Part shown: in pieces, positions 43,311 to 52,736 of the stretch
Numbering within the stretch: the first letter of the stretch is position 1
How the letters are laid out: the number at the start of each line of letters is the position of its first letter
Assembly (NCBI RefSeq): GCF_013141915.1
Contig: NZ_SROX01000005.1
Coordinates: forward strand, 1 to 64,000
Reading direction: 5' to 3'
DNA length: 64,000 nucleotides
Source of the DNA: Cupriavidus necator
GTDB taxonomy: Bacteria > Pseudomonadota > Gammaproteobacteria > Burkholderiales > Burkholderiaceae
Translations under genes and position numbers: made by a program
Notes under the pieces: model-generated
What the model saw: the letters and a program-made list of their open reading frames with translations, nothing else
Told to the model about the DNA's origin: nothing
The model's database searches: none

Positions 43311-44378
43311 ATGAACTTCCTTGACGGCCACCTGTATCCCGAAAACCAGCAGCCGCTGATCATTACGGCCGCCCCGTATGCGCCGGGCTGGATTCCTTCG
43401 GACTTCCCGGAAGATATCCCTGTCACCATGGAGGAACAGATTCAGAAAGCGGTGGATTGCTACGAAGCCGGTGCCCGGGTGCTGCATCTCCATGTCCGCG
43501 AAGCCGATGGCAAGGGCAGCAAGCGTTTGTCGATGTTCAACGAACTGATCGCCGGGGTGCGCGCCGCCGTACCTGAAATGGTGATCCAGGTGGGAGGCTC
43601 GATCAGCTTCGCGCCCGAAGAGGGCCAGGCCGCCAAATGGCTGAGCGACGACACGCGGCATATGCTGGCCGAACTCGACCCCAGGCCCGACCAGGTCACG
43701 GTAACCGTCAACACGACACAGATGAACGTGACGGAGCACGCCGGTGTGGACGACTTCAAGGGCGTATCGCGCGGATTCCCGCATCTCTACGACACGTACA
43801 AGGACATGATCGTGCCGTCGAATCCCAGCTGGGCCGAGGAACATATCCGGCGCCTGTCCGCGGCCGGCATCCAGAGCGAATTCCAGGTCTACAACATCAA
43901 CAGCTTCGAAACGATCGAGCGGATGATTCGCCGCGGCGTCTACAAGGGCCCGCTGGTGATGAACTGGGTGGCGATCAGCGGCGGCATGGACCAGGCGAAC
44001 ATCTACAACCTGGCCAACATGCTGCGTGCGGTGCCCGATGGCGCCGTGGTGACGGTGGAAAGCTCGGTCCTCAATGTGCTGCCCATCAATATGATCGGCA
44101 TGGCCCTGGGCCTGCATGTGCGATGCGGCATCGAGGACGTACTCTGGAACCAGACGCGCACGGGCAAGATGAGCTCGGTCGAGCAGATCCGGCAACTGGT
44201 GCGTATCGCCCGCGAATTCGGCCGCCCCATCGCGACGGCGCAGCAAACGCGTGAAATCCTGAAGCTCGGCGTTTTCTACGACACCGTTGAAGAAACGCTC
44301 CAGGCCAATGGCTTCGCTCCTAACCGCAATGGTGGCCACCAGGGCTTCCTGCGCAAGCAGGAAAGTCTGCCGGTCTGA
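43311..44378 (+). CDS. BKACE-family beta-keto acid cleavage enzyme
   Basis: 355 residues. PLIITAAPYAPGW, then RVLHLHVREADGKGSKR with the His-x-His metal site, QVGGSISFAPEEG and the later GGMDQANIYNLANML identify the 3-keto-5-aminohexanoate cleavage (BKACE) family. These zinc enzymes condense a beta-keto acid with acetyl-CoA and release a CoA ester plus acetoacetate. The substrate is not predictable from sequence alone. It lies between the oxidoreductase and a Bug receptor, suggesting catabolism of an imported keto or hydroxy acid. Confidence 0.92.
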   Translation: MNFLDGHLYPENQQPLIITAAPYAPGWIPSDFPEDIPVTMEEQIQKAVDCYEAGARVLHLHVREADGKGSKRLSMFNELIAGVRAAVPEMVIQVGGSISFAPEEGQAAKWLSDDTRHMLAELDPRPDQVTVTVNTTQMNVTEHAGVDDFKGVSRGFPHLYDTYKDMIVPSNPSWAEEHIRRLSAAGIQSEFQVYNINSFETIERMIRRGVYKGPLVMNWVAISGGMDQANIYNLANMLRAVPDGAVVTVESSVLNVLPINMIGMALGLHVRCGIEDVLWNQTRTGKMSSVEQIRQLVRIAREFGRPIATAQQTREILKLGVFYDTVEETLQANGFAPNRNGGHQGFLRKQESLPV

Positions 44379-44478
44379 AGCCAGGCCACGAAGCCAGTCA
44401 TTGGCTGATGCCAACGGCTGGTCTCGTTCTCGCACGTTGAGCGATCGCGCTGACAGAACAATGATAGGGAGGGAGACA

Positions 44479-45468
44479 ATGGCATTTCGGACGCAGCTGC
44501 TTGCGGTCCCGCTTGGCATCGCAGTGCTTGCGGCGTTGTGCGCTTCAGCGTGCGCGCACGCGCAGGATGCGTGGCCCGCGCGCCCGATCCAGATGGTCGT
44601 GGCGTCGTCGGCAGGGTCGGGAACCGATGCGCTGGCACGCCTGCTGGCGCAACGCCTGTCGGTATCGCTGAAGCAACCGGTCATCGTTGACAACCGGCCA
44701 GGCGGCAGTGGGATCGTGGGGACAAACTTCGTTGTCAAGGCACCGCCCGACGGCTACACGCTGCTTTACACCACGGCGTCGAACATGGTCATCGCCCCAG
44801 CCGTACTGAAGACCATTCCCTACGATCCGAAGAAGAGCCTGGTGCCAATTGCCGAGACGGCTGAGGGTGGGGTGGTGCTGCTGGTCAGCAACGAGTTGCC
44901 GGTTCACAATTTGCCGGAGCTGATCCAGTTCATAAAGGCGAATCCGGACAAGTACGGCTACGCCACCTGGTCGACGGGATCTTCAGGGCAACTGACTATG
45001 GAATGGCTCAAGAAGCAGACCGGCATGAAGACCGATCACGTTCCCTATCGGACTTCGAATCAGCTAATGACCGATCTGGCTTCAGGCGTCGTGAAACTTG
45101 GCTGGACCGATCCGGGCGCACCGATTCCGTTCCTGCGTTCGGGGAAGATCCGCGCCATTGCCATTACCGGCAATGCGCGCGCGCCGCAGTTGCCCGATGT
45201 CAAGACCATGGGCGAGCAGGGCTACAAGTTCGATGCGGTGGGGTGGTTCGGCGTCTTCGCACCGGCGGGAACCAGCCCGGCGATTTTGAAGAGGCTCGGC
45301 GATGAAATCAACATGGTCCAGAAGTCGCCCGATCTCGCTGCCACGATGAAAACAATGAACTTCGGGCCGCCACCCGCCACGACGCCCGAGCAGTTCCGGG
45401 AGATGGTCAGCCGCGATCTGCAACTCTGGTCGAAGATCGCCGCCGATGCCCGGATCCAGATCGACTAG
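44479..45468 (+). CDS. Bug-family solute receptor 1 of the BKACE cluster
   Basis: 329 residues from the ATG at 44479, with GGGAG upstream; the frame is open further left but overlaps the BKACE gene. A signal peptide ends near CAHAQ, then WPARPIQMVVASSAGSGTDALAR, DNRPGGSGIVG and PDGYTLLYTT are Bug signatures. It is a periplasmic receptor for an organic acid, most likely the substrate of the adjacent pathway. Confidence 0.92.
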   Translation: MAFRTQLLAVPLGIAVLAALCASACAHAQDAWPARPIQMVVASSAGSGTDALARLLAQRLSVSLKQPVIVDNRPGGSGIVGTNFVVKAPPDGYTLLYTTASNMVIAPAVLKTIPYDPKKSLVPIAETAEGGVVLLVSNELPVHNLPELIQFIKANPDKYGYATWSTGSSGQLTMEWLKKQTGMKTDHVPYRTSNQLMTDLASGVVKLGWTDPGAPIPFLRSGKIRAIAITGNARAPQLPDVKTMGEQGYKFDAVGWFGVFAPAGTSPAILKRLGDEINMVQKSPDLAATMKTMNFGPPPATTPEQFREMVSRDLQLWSKIAADARIQID

Positions 45469-45623
45469 TGAACCGCGCTGTTTGTCGGGTGGCTAATGGC
45501 GTGCCCCGCCAGACCTGCAGCAGATTCAAGCGTCAAGACAGGACGAAGCACGCGTTCGCATGAAGGGCGAAGACCGTATTCGCCATGCAGTGCGCGGCCC
45601 TAAGGTGATCAGGAGGTACTGAC

Positions 45624-46613
45624 ATGAAGCAGAACAACCATGACTTTCGGTGGCGCAGATGGGCCCTGGCAATTGGTGTCGCCGCCTGGATGCCGACGGC
45701 ACAGGCCCAGCAGGATTGGCCAACGAAGCCGGACCGCCTGGTGGTGGGAGGGCCTCCCGGCGGCTCCGCTGACGCACTGGCGCGGCTACTGGCGGAAGGC
45801 CTGCAGAAGACATGGGGCAAGCCGGTCATCGTGGAAAACAAGGCTGGCGCCGCCGGTGCGTTGGCCATCAGCGACTTGCGGTCAACTGGCAAGGATGGTC
45901 ATACCCTGTTGGTCATCCAGGGCGGCGTCGTAAGCGAAGCGCCGTTGGCCAACAAGGTCCATTACCAGCCATTCAGCGACCTGAAGCCCTTGGCGCAGGT
46001 CAGCCGCACGGGGTTGGTGCTGGTTGCGAACAAGGATGTGCCGGTCTCCGACCTCAAGCAGCTGGTGGCGTACGGAACATCGCAAAAGGATGGGCTCGCC
46101 TTCGCTTCCTATGCGCCAGGCTTGAAGGGCCACACCTCGGGCATGCTGTTCGGGCAACTGGCCCATGTGCCAATGCGGCATGTCGGCTACAAGGGCTCAC
46201 CGCCGGCACTGAACGACCTCATGGGCGGCCATGTTCCGCTGATGTTCGATGGGGTGACCACCTCATTGCCGCTGATCAGGGCGGGAAAGATCAAGGCGAT
46301 TGCGGTGGCTTATCCGTCCCGGATATCCGCGCTGGCGGATGTGCCTACGTTCAAGGAGCTTGGCTATCCGCAGCTGTCGCAGGCAGGCTGGTTCGCCGTT
46401 TGGTCGCGTCCGGACGTCGCGCCCGGAATCCAGCAAAAAGTCCGCGAGGCAACGCTGGCCTACTTCCGGCAACCGGCGGTGCAGAAGCGCATCCACGAAA
46501 TGGGCATGGAGCAGGGGGATGCCGCCACCCCGGAAGCGATGATGGCGGACCTCAGGCAAGCGTACCAGCAACAGGCCGCCCTGCTGAAGTCCATCAACTA
46601 CCAGCCGGACTAA
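45624..46613 (+). CDS. Bug-family solute receptor 2 of the BKACE cluster
   Basis: 329 residues. The signal peptide ends near AQAQ, followed by WPTKPDRLVVGGPPGGSADALAR and VENKAGAAGALA. AGGAGG lies six bases before the ATG. It follows the first receptor by 155 bases and is clearly diverged from it, so the two probably bind related but distinct ligands or one is a co-opted sensor. Confidence 0.92.
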   Translation: MKQNNHDFRWRRWALAIGVAAWMPTAQAQQDWPTKPDRLVVGGPPGGSADALARLLAEGLQKTWGKPVIVENKAGAAGALAISDLRSTGKDGHTLLVIQGGVVSEAPLANKVHYQPFSDLKPLAQVSRTGLVLVANKDVPVSDLKQLVAYGTSQKDGLAFASYAPGLKGHTSGMLFGQLAHVPMRHVGYKGSPPALNDLMGGHVPLMFDGVTTSLPLIRAGKIKAIAVAYPSRISALADVPTFKELGYPQLSQAGWFAVWSRPDVAPGIQQKVREATLAYFRQPAVQKRIHEMGMEQGDAATPEAMMADLRQAYQQQAALLKSINYQPD

Positions 46614-46648
46614 TCTGGCCGTGGCATGTCTGGTTTCCCGGCCAATGC

Positions 46649-47560
46649 CTAGAAAGGCGCGTCGCCGACGATGGCGGTGCGCTCCATCTTTCGGTGACAC
46701 GCCGGGTAATCCATGACTGCGTAATGCTGCGTGGAACGGTTGTCCCAGAACGCAACGCTGTTTTTCTTCCAGCGAAACCGCACCTGGTATTCGGGGATGT
46801 TGGCCTGGCTGACCAGATAGCTGAGCAAATTGCTGGCGCCCGGCGCCTTGTCCAGCCCGAAGCGGACGTTGGCCGGCACATTGTAGTTGGTGAAGTGCGT
46901 GGTAAAGCTGCCGTTGACGAACAGCACTTTCTCTCCGGTTTCCGGATGTGTGCGCACCACCGGATGCTCGGCGTCGGGGTACTGAGCCTTCAGGGCAAGA
47001 CGTTTTTCGATCGGCATCGCAGCGCCAAAGCTCGCCTCGATTCCATGGCGCGCCCGCAAAGGGGCGATCTTCGTCTTGATCTCTTCCGGCAACTGGTTAT
47101 AAGCCTCGACCATGTTGACCCACATGGTGTCGCCGCCCACAGGCGGGCATTCGATACAGCGCAGCACGCAGCCCATCGGGGGCCTTTCGCGCCAGGTGGC
47201 ATCGGTATGCCAGGAATTCTCGTGGCGCTCGGGTGGGCTGTCCGGCGTCTTGTAGATCTGAACCAGGCCCGGGTGGTCGGGGTGGCTGCCCACCACCGGA
47301 TGGTCTTCCAGCTGGCCGAAGCGGCTTGCAAACGCCACGTGCTGCGCGCGCGTGATGTCCTGGTCGCGAAAGAACAGCACCCGATGCTTGAGGAGCAGTG
47401 CGCGGATTTCCGCCATCTGCTGGACATCCTCAGCGGCCGCGCCCAGATTGACGTGGCTGAGTTCTGCACCGATCGTGCAAGTGAGGGGCTCGACCCGGAT
47501 CGAGCTTCCCAGAGAGGTTGCGCGAACTACGGCGGGTGCCGCGTGTAGTGGCTGATTCAT
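46649..47560 (-). CDS. TauD/TfdA-family Fe(II)/2-oxoglutarate dioxygenase
   Basis: 303 residues from the ATG at 47560. The facial triad is visible as WHTDATW (His-x-Asp) and the distal HYAVMDY; RPPMGCVLRCIECPPVGGDTMW and FWDNRSTQHY are family signatures, and the later Arg binds 2-oxoglutarate. Such enzymes hydroxylate sulfonates, aryloxyacetates, carnitine-like amines or similar compounds. It converges on the Bug genes and diverges from the AraC-type regulator, its likely controller. Confidence 0.93.
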   Translation of the reverse strand: MNQPLHAAPAVVRATSLGSSIRVEPLTCTIGAELSHVNLGAAAEDVQQMAEIRALLLKHRVLFFRDQDITRAQHVAFASRFGQLEDHPVVGSHPDHPGLVQIYKTPDSPPERHENSWHTDATWRERPPMGCVLRCIECPPVGGDTMWVNMVEAYNQLPEEIKTKIAPLRARHGIEASFGAAMPIEKRLALKAQYPDAEHPVVRTHPETGEKVLFVNGSFTTHFTNYNVPANVRFGLDKAPGASNLLSYLVSQANIPEYQVRFRWKKNSVAFWDNRSTQHYAVMDYPACHRKMERTAIVGDAPF

Positions 47561-47583
47561 GACGTGTCTCCTGAGATAACCAT

Positions 47584-47605
47584 GCCGCCACAGCAGTGTG
47601 GCGGC
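47584..47605. promoter_or_regulatory. Perfect inverted repeat in the leader of the dioxygenase gene
   Basis: GCCGCCACA - GCAG - TGTGGCGGC is a 9-4-9 perfect inverted repeat ending 24 bases before the dioxygenase ATG. It may be an operator or an mRNA hairpin near the ribosome binding site. Confidence 0.5.
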
Positions 47606-47621
47606 GGGCGCCGTTTCCCGC

Positions 47622-47659
47622 TTGACAGTACGTGACAGGCATTTATCCTTGTGTGTCAC
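47622..47659 (+). promoter_or_regulatory. Promoter and operator of the AraC-type gene
   Basis: TTGACA (47622-47627), 16 bases, TATCCT (47644-47649) forms a sigma-70 promoter. GTGACA (47632-47637) and TGTCAC (47654-47659) form an inverted repeat with a 16-base spacer over it. TGACAG also recurs as a direct repeat. Likely autoregulation and control of the divergent dioxygenase gene. Confidence 0.5.
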
Positions 47660-47682
47660 AGCCCCCGCCCCCTATACGTCTG

Positions 47683-48716
47683 ATGTCGTCACTTGTCCGC
47701 GCCGCAGCCCTGACCAACTTCAGCGAGCTTGCCCGAGCCGCCGGGCTGGATCCGGTGCGCATGCTTCTCGATGCGGCACTCAACCCGAGCGCGCTGCGTG
47801 AGCCGGACGTCATGATTCCTGTGGAGCGCCTCGGCCGCCTGCTGCAGGCCGCCGCCACCCTGTCAGGCAACGAGAGTTTCGGGCTGTGCATGGCCGAGTC
47901 GCGGCTGTTATCCAATCTTGGGCCAGTGGGGCTGCTGATCCGTGACCAGCCGACGCTGCGTGACTCGCTTCGGATGCTGATGCGCTATCAGGCGCTGCTT
48001 AACGGTGCGTTGTCGCTGGCGATCGAGGAGTGCGGTGATCTGGTCATCATCCGCGAAGGGGTCATGGCCGGCCATGCGCACGAGCCGACCCGTCAGCGGG
48101 TGGAGTTGGCGTGGGCGTCATGGTGCGGTTGATTCGCCAGCTCCACAGGCCCGACTGGGAGCCGGCGCGCGTGTGCCTTGAGCACCCGGCGCCGCGCGAC
48201 CTCAGTGTGCATCAACGTTTTTTTGGCCCAAACGTCGAGTTCAACTACGACTTCAACTGCATCGTCTGCACGAAAGCCGATCTTGATGCGCGCAACCCCT
48301 ATGCCGATCCGGCCATGGCACGCTATGTACAGCAGTTGATAGACGCTGCCGCCATGTCGCAGCAGGCCACCATGCTCGACGACGTTCGGCGCATGGTCCT
48401 GCTATTGCTGCCCAGCGGGCGCTGCAGCATCGAGCAGGTCGCCGAACACCTGGGCATTGGGTGCCGCACGGTCCAGCGCCGCCTGGCAGAAGAGGGGAAG
48501 CCTTTCTCGTCCATCGTGAACGACATCCGCACGGAGCTCGCGGCGCGCCACGTCATCGAAACCAACCGTCCGTTGACCGAGGTGGCGACTCTGCTGGGCT
48601 TCTCCGCGCCGAGCGGGTTCTCGCGCTGGTATCACGCACAGTTTGGCTGCAGTCCCAAGGAAAGCCGCGCCGCGCGCGGTCCCTCGAACCCGCGCAGAAC
48701 GCTGCCCTGTCCGTAA
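47683..48716 (+). pseudogene. AraC-family regulator (arabinose-binding-type N domain), single frameshift
   Basis: The first frame gives MSSLVRAAALTNFSELARAAGLDP to QRVELAW, an N-terminal domain of the arabinose-operon-regulator type. The second continues GVMVRLIRQLHRPDW through the AraC HTH (VAEHLGIGCRTVQRRLAEEGKPFSSI) to the end, about 344 residues overall. Adding one G in the run near 48111-48117 restores ELAVGVMVRL. It is divergent from the dioxygenase gene. Either a genuine null mutation or an assembly indel. Confidence 0.85.
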
Positions 48717-49014
48717 AGCCTGGCCTCCCGTGATCAGGGTTGCGGGCGAGGCGGTGGTGGCGCGGTTGGTCAGGATGGCTCCTTGGTATCAAAGATGGGG
48801 CCTGGTGTTTCCCCCAAGAACCGACAGCGGCGCGGTGTCCGAAGCCATGCCGGCACCATTTATCGTCATGCATCTTGCGCCCCCCGATAGAGGGGGTCAG
48901 GCGAACGCTCCGCAAACCGATATTCAGGCTGGATGGGACATATGCAGACAGCGATTCTGCACGCCGCAACCACTAATGCGTCCCCCGCCTTTATCGAGAA
49001 TGAGGAGGAGTGCC
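48717..49014. other. Intergenic region before the Aer-like gene
   Basis: Just under 300 bases without a gene. The only solid signal is AGGAGGAG at 49002-49009, a strong ribosome binding site that fixes the start of the next gene. CCCGATAG at 48883-48890 resembles a sigma-28 -10 box but lacks a -35 partner. Confidence 0.4.
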
Positions 49015-50559
49015 GTGCGCAACAATCAACCGGTGACGCAGCGGGAATTCGAATTCCCGGACAACGCCACGCTGATGTCGACCACCGACCCGCAAAGCTA
49101 CATCACGTACGCCAACGCGGCCTTTGTCGAAGTCAGCGGCTTCACGCAGGAAGAAATCCAGGGCCAGCCGCATAACCTGGTGCGCCATCCCGACATGCCG
49201 GCGGAAGCCTTCGCCGACATGTGGGCCACGCTGAAGGGCGGCGAGCCATGGACTGCGCTGGTGAAGAACCGGCGCAAGAACGGTGATCATTACTGGGTCC
49301 GCGCCAATGCCACGCCGGTGGTGCGCAATGGCCGGCCCGCCGGCTATATGTCGGTGCGGACCAAGGCCACGCGCGACGAGATTGCCGCCGCGGAGCGCCT
49401 GTACCGCGACTTTCGCGAAGGCCATGCCGGCAACCGCAAATTCCACAAGGGACTGATCGTCCGCACCGGGCTGATGGCGGTGACGTCGGTGTTCCAGGTC
49501 ATGCCGGTGCGCTGGCGCGTGCGGCTGGCATTGGCGGGACTGCTCCCGGCCAGTGTCGCCAGTGCCTGGTGGCTTGGCCTGGGCGGCATGGCGCTGGCCG
49601 GCTTTGCCGGGGTGATGGCGCTTTGCACGCTGCTGGTGTCGTGGCTGCTGCAGCGGCAGGTCACCACGCCGCTGGAGCAAGTGCTGGACCACGCGCTGCG
49701 CGTGGCCGCGGGCGAAAGCCAGAAGGCGGTGCATATGAACCGGGTCGACGAGATCGGCATGACGCTGCGCACCATCAACCAGCTGGGGCTGATGTTCCGC
49801 TGGCTGATCGATGACGTCAGCGCGCAGGTGGTCAACGTCCAGACCGCCAGCAATGAAATCGCGCGCGGCAACTCGGACCTGAGCGCGCGCACCGAGCAGG
49901 CCGCGTCGAACGTGCAGGAAACCGCCGCGTCGATGACGCAGATGACCGCCACGGTCAAAAGCAATGCGGATACCGCGGCGCAGGCCAATACCTTATCCGG
50001 CTCGGCCAGTGTCGCGGCGGAACGCGGCGGCGAGGCGGTGTCGGAGGTGATCAGCACGATGAAGGCGATCACCGAAAGCTCGAAGCGTATCGCCGAGATC
50101 ATCGGGGTGATCGACGGCATTGCCTTCCAGACCAACATCCTGGCCCTGAATGCCGCGGTGGAAGCCGCGCGCGCCGGCGAACAGGGCCGCGGCTTTGCCG
50201 TGGTGGCCGGTGAGGTACGCAGCCTGGCGCAGCGCAGCGCCAACGCTGCCAAGGAAATCAAGGGACTGATCGATGCCAGCGTGCACAACGTCGAATCCGG
50301 CGCCAGGCTGGTGGACGATGCCGGCAAGACCATGCAGGACATCGTGTCGCAGGTCAGGCATGTGTCGCAACTGATCGCCGAGATCAGCGACGCCACCAAA
50401 GAGCAGAGCAGCGGCATATCGCAGGTGGGCGACGCGGTCAGCGATCTGGATCAGATCACGCAGCAGAACGCCGCGCTGGTCGAGCAAAGCGCGGCGGCGG
50501 CAGAGAGTTTGAATCAGCAGGCGGTGCGGCTGGTGGAGGCGGTGGGGGTATTCCGCTGA
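49015..50559 (+). CDS. aer: Aer-like PAS-containing methyl-accepting chemotaxis receptor
   Basis: 514 residues from a GTG at 49015, chosen because AGGAGGAG precedes it and MRNNQPVTQREFEFPDN is the typical Aer N-terminus. A PAS domain covers about 20-120 (TDPQSYITYANAAFVEVSGFTQEE, HPDMPAEAFADMW). Two hydrophobic segments (about 165-205), a HAMP-like region, and a C-terminal signalling coiled coil with EIIGVIDGIAFQTNILALNAAVEAARAGEQGRGFAVVAGEVR follow. It senses redox or energy state, probably via FAD, and drives taxis through CheW/CheA encoded elsewhere. It links functionally to the flagellar locus. Confidence 0.92.
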   Translation: MRNNQPVTQREFEFPDNATLMSTTDPQSYITYANAAFVEVSGFTQEEIQGQPHNLVRHPDMPAEAFADMWATLKGGEPWTALVKNRRKNGDHYWVRANATPVVRNGRPAGYMSVRTKATRDEIAAAERLYRDFREGHAGNRKFHKGLIVRTGLMAVTSVFQVMPVRWRVRLALAGLLPASVASAWWLGLGGMALAGFAGVMALCTLLVSWLLQRQVTTPLEQVLDHALRVAAGESQKAVHMNRVDEIGMTLRTINQLGLMFRWLIDDVSAQVVNVQTASNEIARGNSDLSARTEQAASNVQETAASMTQMTATVKSNADTAAQANTLSGSASVAAERGGEAVSEVISTMKAITESSKRIAEIIGVIDGIAFQTNILALNAAVEAARAGEQGRGFAVVAGEVRSLAQRSANAAKEIKGLIDASVHNVESGARLVDDAGKTMQDIVSQVRHVSQLIAEISDATKEQSSGISQVGDAVSDLDQITQQNAALVEQSAAAAESLNQQAVRLVEAVGVFR

Positions 50560-50569
50560 GCCGGCGCTG

Positions 50570-50597
50570 TTGCGGCGGGCTCGCGCCAGCGCCGCAA
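50570..50597. terminator. Hairpin between converging aer and nhaA
   Basis: TTGCGGCG and CGCCGCAA form an 8-bp stem with a 12-base loop just after the aer stop. No T-run follows. A weak bidirectional terminator is plausible. Confidence 0.4.
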
Positions 50598-50622
50598 GCG
50601 CCAGCCGCAGGCATGCCGGTCG

Positions 50623-51981
50623 CTAACGGCCGGCTGCCTTGAGGCTGCGCGCATAGATCAGTCCCCAGCCGAGTCCGAGCACGGCGGCAATGGCGGACGC
50701 AAGCAGCACGCCAAGCTTGGCGGCGCCAAGCAGGTTGGCATCGTCGAAGGCCAGCATGGCGATAAAGATCGACATCGTGAAACCGATGCCCGCAAGCAGG
50801 CCGATCAGCCACAGGCCCCGCCACGATACGTCGGGCGGCAACTGGCACCAGCCGAGCCGAACCGCCAGCCAGCTGATCGAGACGATGCCCAGAGGCTTGC
50901 CCACTACCAGCGCCACCACCACCCCCGCCAGCACGACCCGCGCGCTGCCGTTGCCGAGGTCTACCCCCGTGACATCGACGCCGGCGTTCGCCAGTGCAAA
51001 CAACGGCATGACCAGAAAGGCCACCCAGGGATGGAGCGCGATCTGCACGCGCGTGACCGGAGGCAGGACATCCCGCTGCGCCTGGCGCAGTTGCCGCAAG
51101 GGTGCGGCGAGCTTGTCCGGCTGGGGCGCGGGGCTCGCGCTACGGGCGCGCAGGTCGTCGACGGCCTCCCTTGCCTGGTCCAGCGGACGGCCGCGGACCG
51201 GCGCGATCCGGACCGGGGTCATCATGCCCAGCACCACCCCCGCCAGGGTCGGGTGGGCACCGGTCTTGAGCAAGCCGAGCCACAGCACCGCGCCCGGCAC
51301 GACGTACGCGTACGCGGCGCCGATGCCGAGCCATTGCAGGCCAAGCACCATCAGGATGCCGGCACCCGCCAGATAGAGACCGGTATGGTCGAGGCCGGCG
51401 GAATAGACCGTGGCAATGATGAGCACTGCCACGATGTCGTCGATGATCGCCAGCGCCAGCAGGAAGACCCGCACGTTCCCCGGAATCGACTTGCCCAGCA
51501 ATGCGAGGACCCCCACGGCAAACGCAATGTCAGTCGCCGTCGGCACCGCCCATCCGTGCCGAGCCGGTAGCTCAGGGTTCAGCGCCAGGTAGAGCGCCGC
51601 GGGAACCAGGACACCGCCTAGCGCCGCGGTGACCGGCAGCGCAGCCAGGCGAATGCTCGCGAGCGCGCCTTCATGGATCTCGCGCCGGATCTCCATGCCG
51701 ACCACCAGGAAAAACACCGTCATGAGGGCGTCGTTGATCCAGAAATGCAGCGGCTGGTCCACCACATGACTGCCAAGGCCGAACGACAGGCTGGTATGCC
51801 AAAGCGCGACATAGCTGTCGGCAGCGGGCGAGTTGGCCCAGACCAGGGCAACCGCGGCGGCAACCAGCAGTACCAGGCCACTGACCGCTTCGATATGAAG
51901 ATAGTGGTCGATAGCCGAGAATGCTTTCTCCGCCAGGATCTGGGCGCGAGGAACTTCTTGCTGCGGGGCGGGCTGGTTCAT
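50623..51981 (-). CDS. nhaA: Na+/H+ antiporter NhaA
   Basis: 452 residues from the ATG at 51981, with about 12 membrane segments. The ion-binding double Asp is in [61 protein letters not shown] and [15 protein letters not shown] are NhaA hallmarks. It exports Na+ in exchange for protons. It lies 56 bases after ktrA on the same strand, at the end of a cation-homeostasis operon. Confidence 0.96.
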   Translation of the reverse strand: MNQPAPQQEVPRAQILAEKAFSAIDHYLHIEAVSGLVLLVAAAVALVWANSPAADSYVALWHTSLSFGLGSHVVDQPLHFWINDALMTVFFLVVGMEIRREIHEGALASIRLAALPVTAALGGVLVPAALYLALNPELPARHGWAVPTATDIAFAVGVLALLGKSIPGNVRVFLLALAIIDDIVAVLIIATVYSAGLDHTGLYLAGAGILMVLGLQWLGIGAAYAYVVPGAVLWLGLLKTGAHPTLAGVVLGMMTPVRIAPVRGRPLDQAREAVDDLRARSASPAPQPDKLAAPLRQLRQAQRDVLPPVTRVQIALHPWVAFLVMPLFALANAGVDVTGVDLGNGSARVVLAGVVVALVVGKPLGIVSISWLAVRLGWCQLPPDVSWRGLWLIGLLAGIGFTMSIFIAMLAFDDANLLGAAKLGVLLASAIAAVLGLGWGLIYARSLKAAGR

Positions 51982-52037
51982 GGTTGCGGGGTTCCTGGAG
52001 CCGGCGGGTTGCCGGCGCATTGCACCGGGCAGGTATG

Positions 52038-52736
52038 CTACTGCTTTCTCGTACCGCCGGCGAAGCGCTCGATCTTGCTGGTGGCACCGGAAACGACCAG
52101 CAGGTCGCCGGCCTCGATCCTGGTAGACGGGGTCGCATGCATGAACTCCTCGTTCGCGCGCTTGATGCCGACCACCGTGACACCCGCTTGCTCGCGCACG
52201 CGCGACTCCATCAGGCTCTTGCCATGCGTGAAGGACGGTGCATGAATCTTGGCAATGGCAAAGCCGTCTTCAAACTCGATGAAATCGATCATCCTGCCGG
52301 TTATCAGGTGGGCCACGCGCGCCCCCATGTCGGCTTCCGGGTAGACCACGTGGTGGGCGCCGATGCGCTCGGCGATTTTCCCGTGTTCGGTGGTGAAGGC
52401 CTTGACCCAGATGTCCTGGATTTCGAGCTCGGTGAGTGCCATCAAGGTCATCAGGCTAGACGACATCTCCGTGCCGATGCCAACGATGGCATGGGAGAAA
52501 TCGGCCACGCCCAGCTGGCGCATGACGCTGACATCGGTGGAATCCGCCTGGACACAGTAGGTCAGGGTGTTCGACCAGCGCTGTACCAGCTCCATGTCTT
52601 TGTCGATCCCCATGACATCGTGGCCAAGGCGCATCAGCGACTGGGCCACTGCGCTGCCGAAGCGGCCCAGCCCGATCACGACCACGCTGTCTCCTGCGGA
52701 GAAGGCGAATTGCTCGGTAAAAAGTCTAGCCAACAA
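52038..52736 (-). CDS. ktrA: K+ uptake regulatory subunit KtrA/TrkA-like (RCK protein)
   Basis: 232 residues. The Rossmann RCK_N domain has [17 protein letters not shown] and [18 protein letters not shown] and [13 protein letters not shown] follow. The RCK_C domain covers about 145-225. It is a peripheral ring that gates the membrane subunit in response to nucleotides. The length and single RCK unit fit KtrA rather than the duplicated TrkA. Its start overlaps the ktrB stop by 11 bases. Confidence 0.92.
   Translation of the reverse strand: MLARLFTEQFAFSAGDSVVVIGLGRFGSAVAQSLMRLGHDVMGIDKDMELVQRWSNTLTYCVQADSTDVSVMRQLGVADFSHAIVGIGTEMSSSLMTLMALTELEIQDIWVKAFTTEHGKIAERIGAHHVVYPEADMGARVAHLITGRMIDFIEFEDGFAIAKIHAPSFTHGKSLMESRVREQAGVTVVGIKRANEEFMHATPSTRIEAGDLLVVSGATSKIERFAGGTRKQ

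Noticed and set aside
48883..48890. CCCGATAG as a sigma-28 -10 box for the Aer-like gene
   Set aside because: No -35 element at 11-13 bases upstream.
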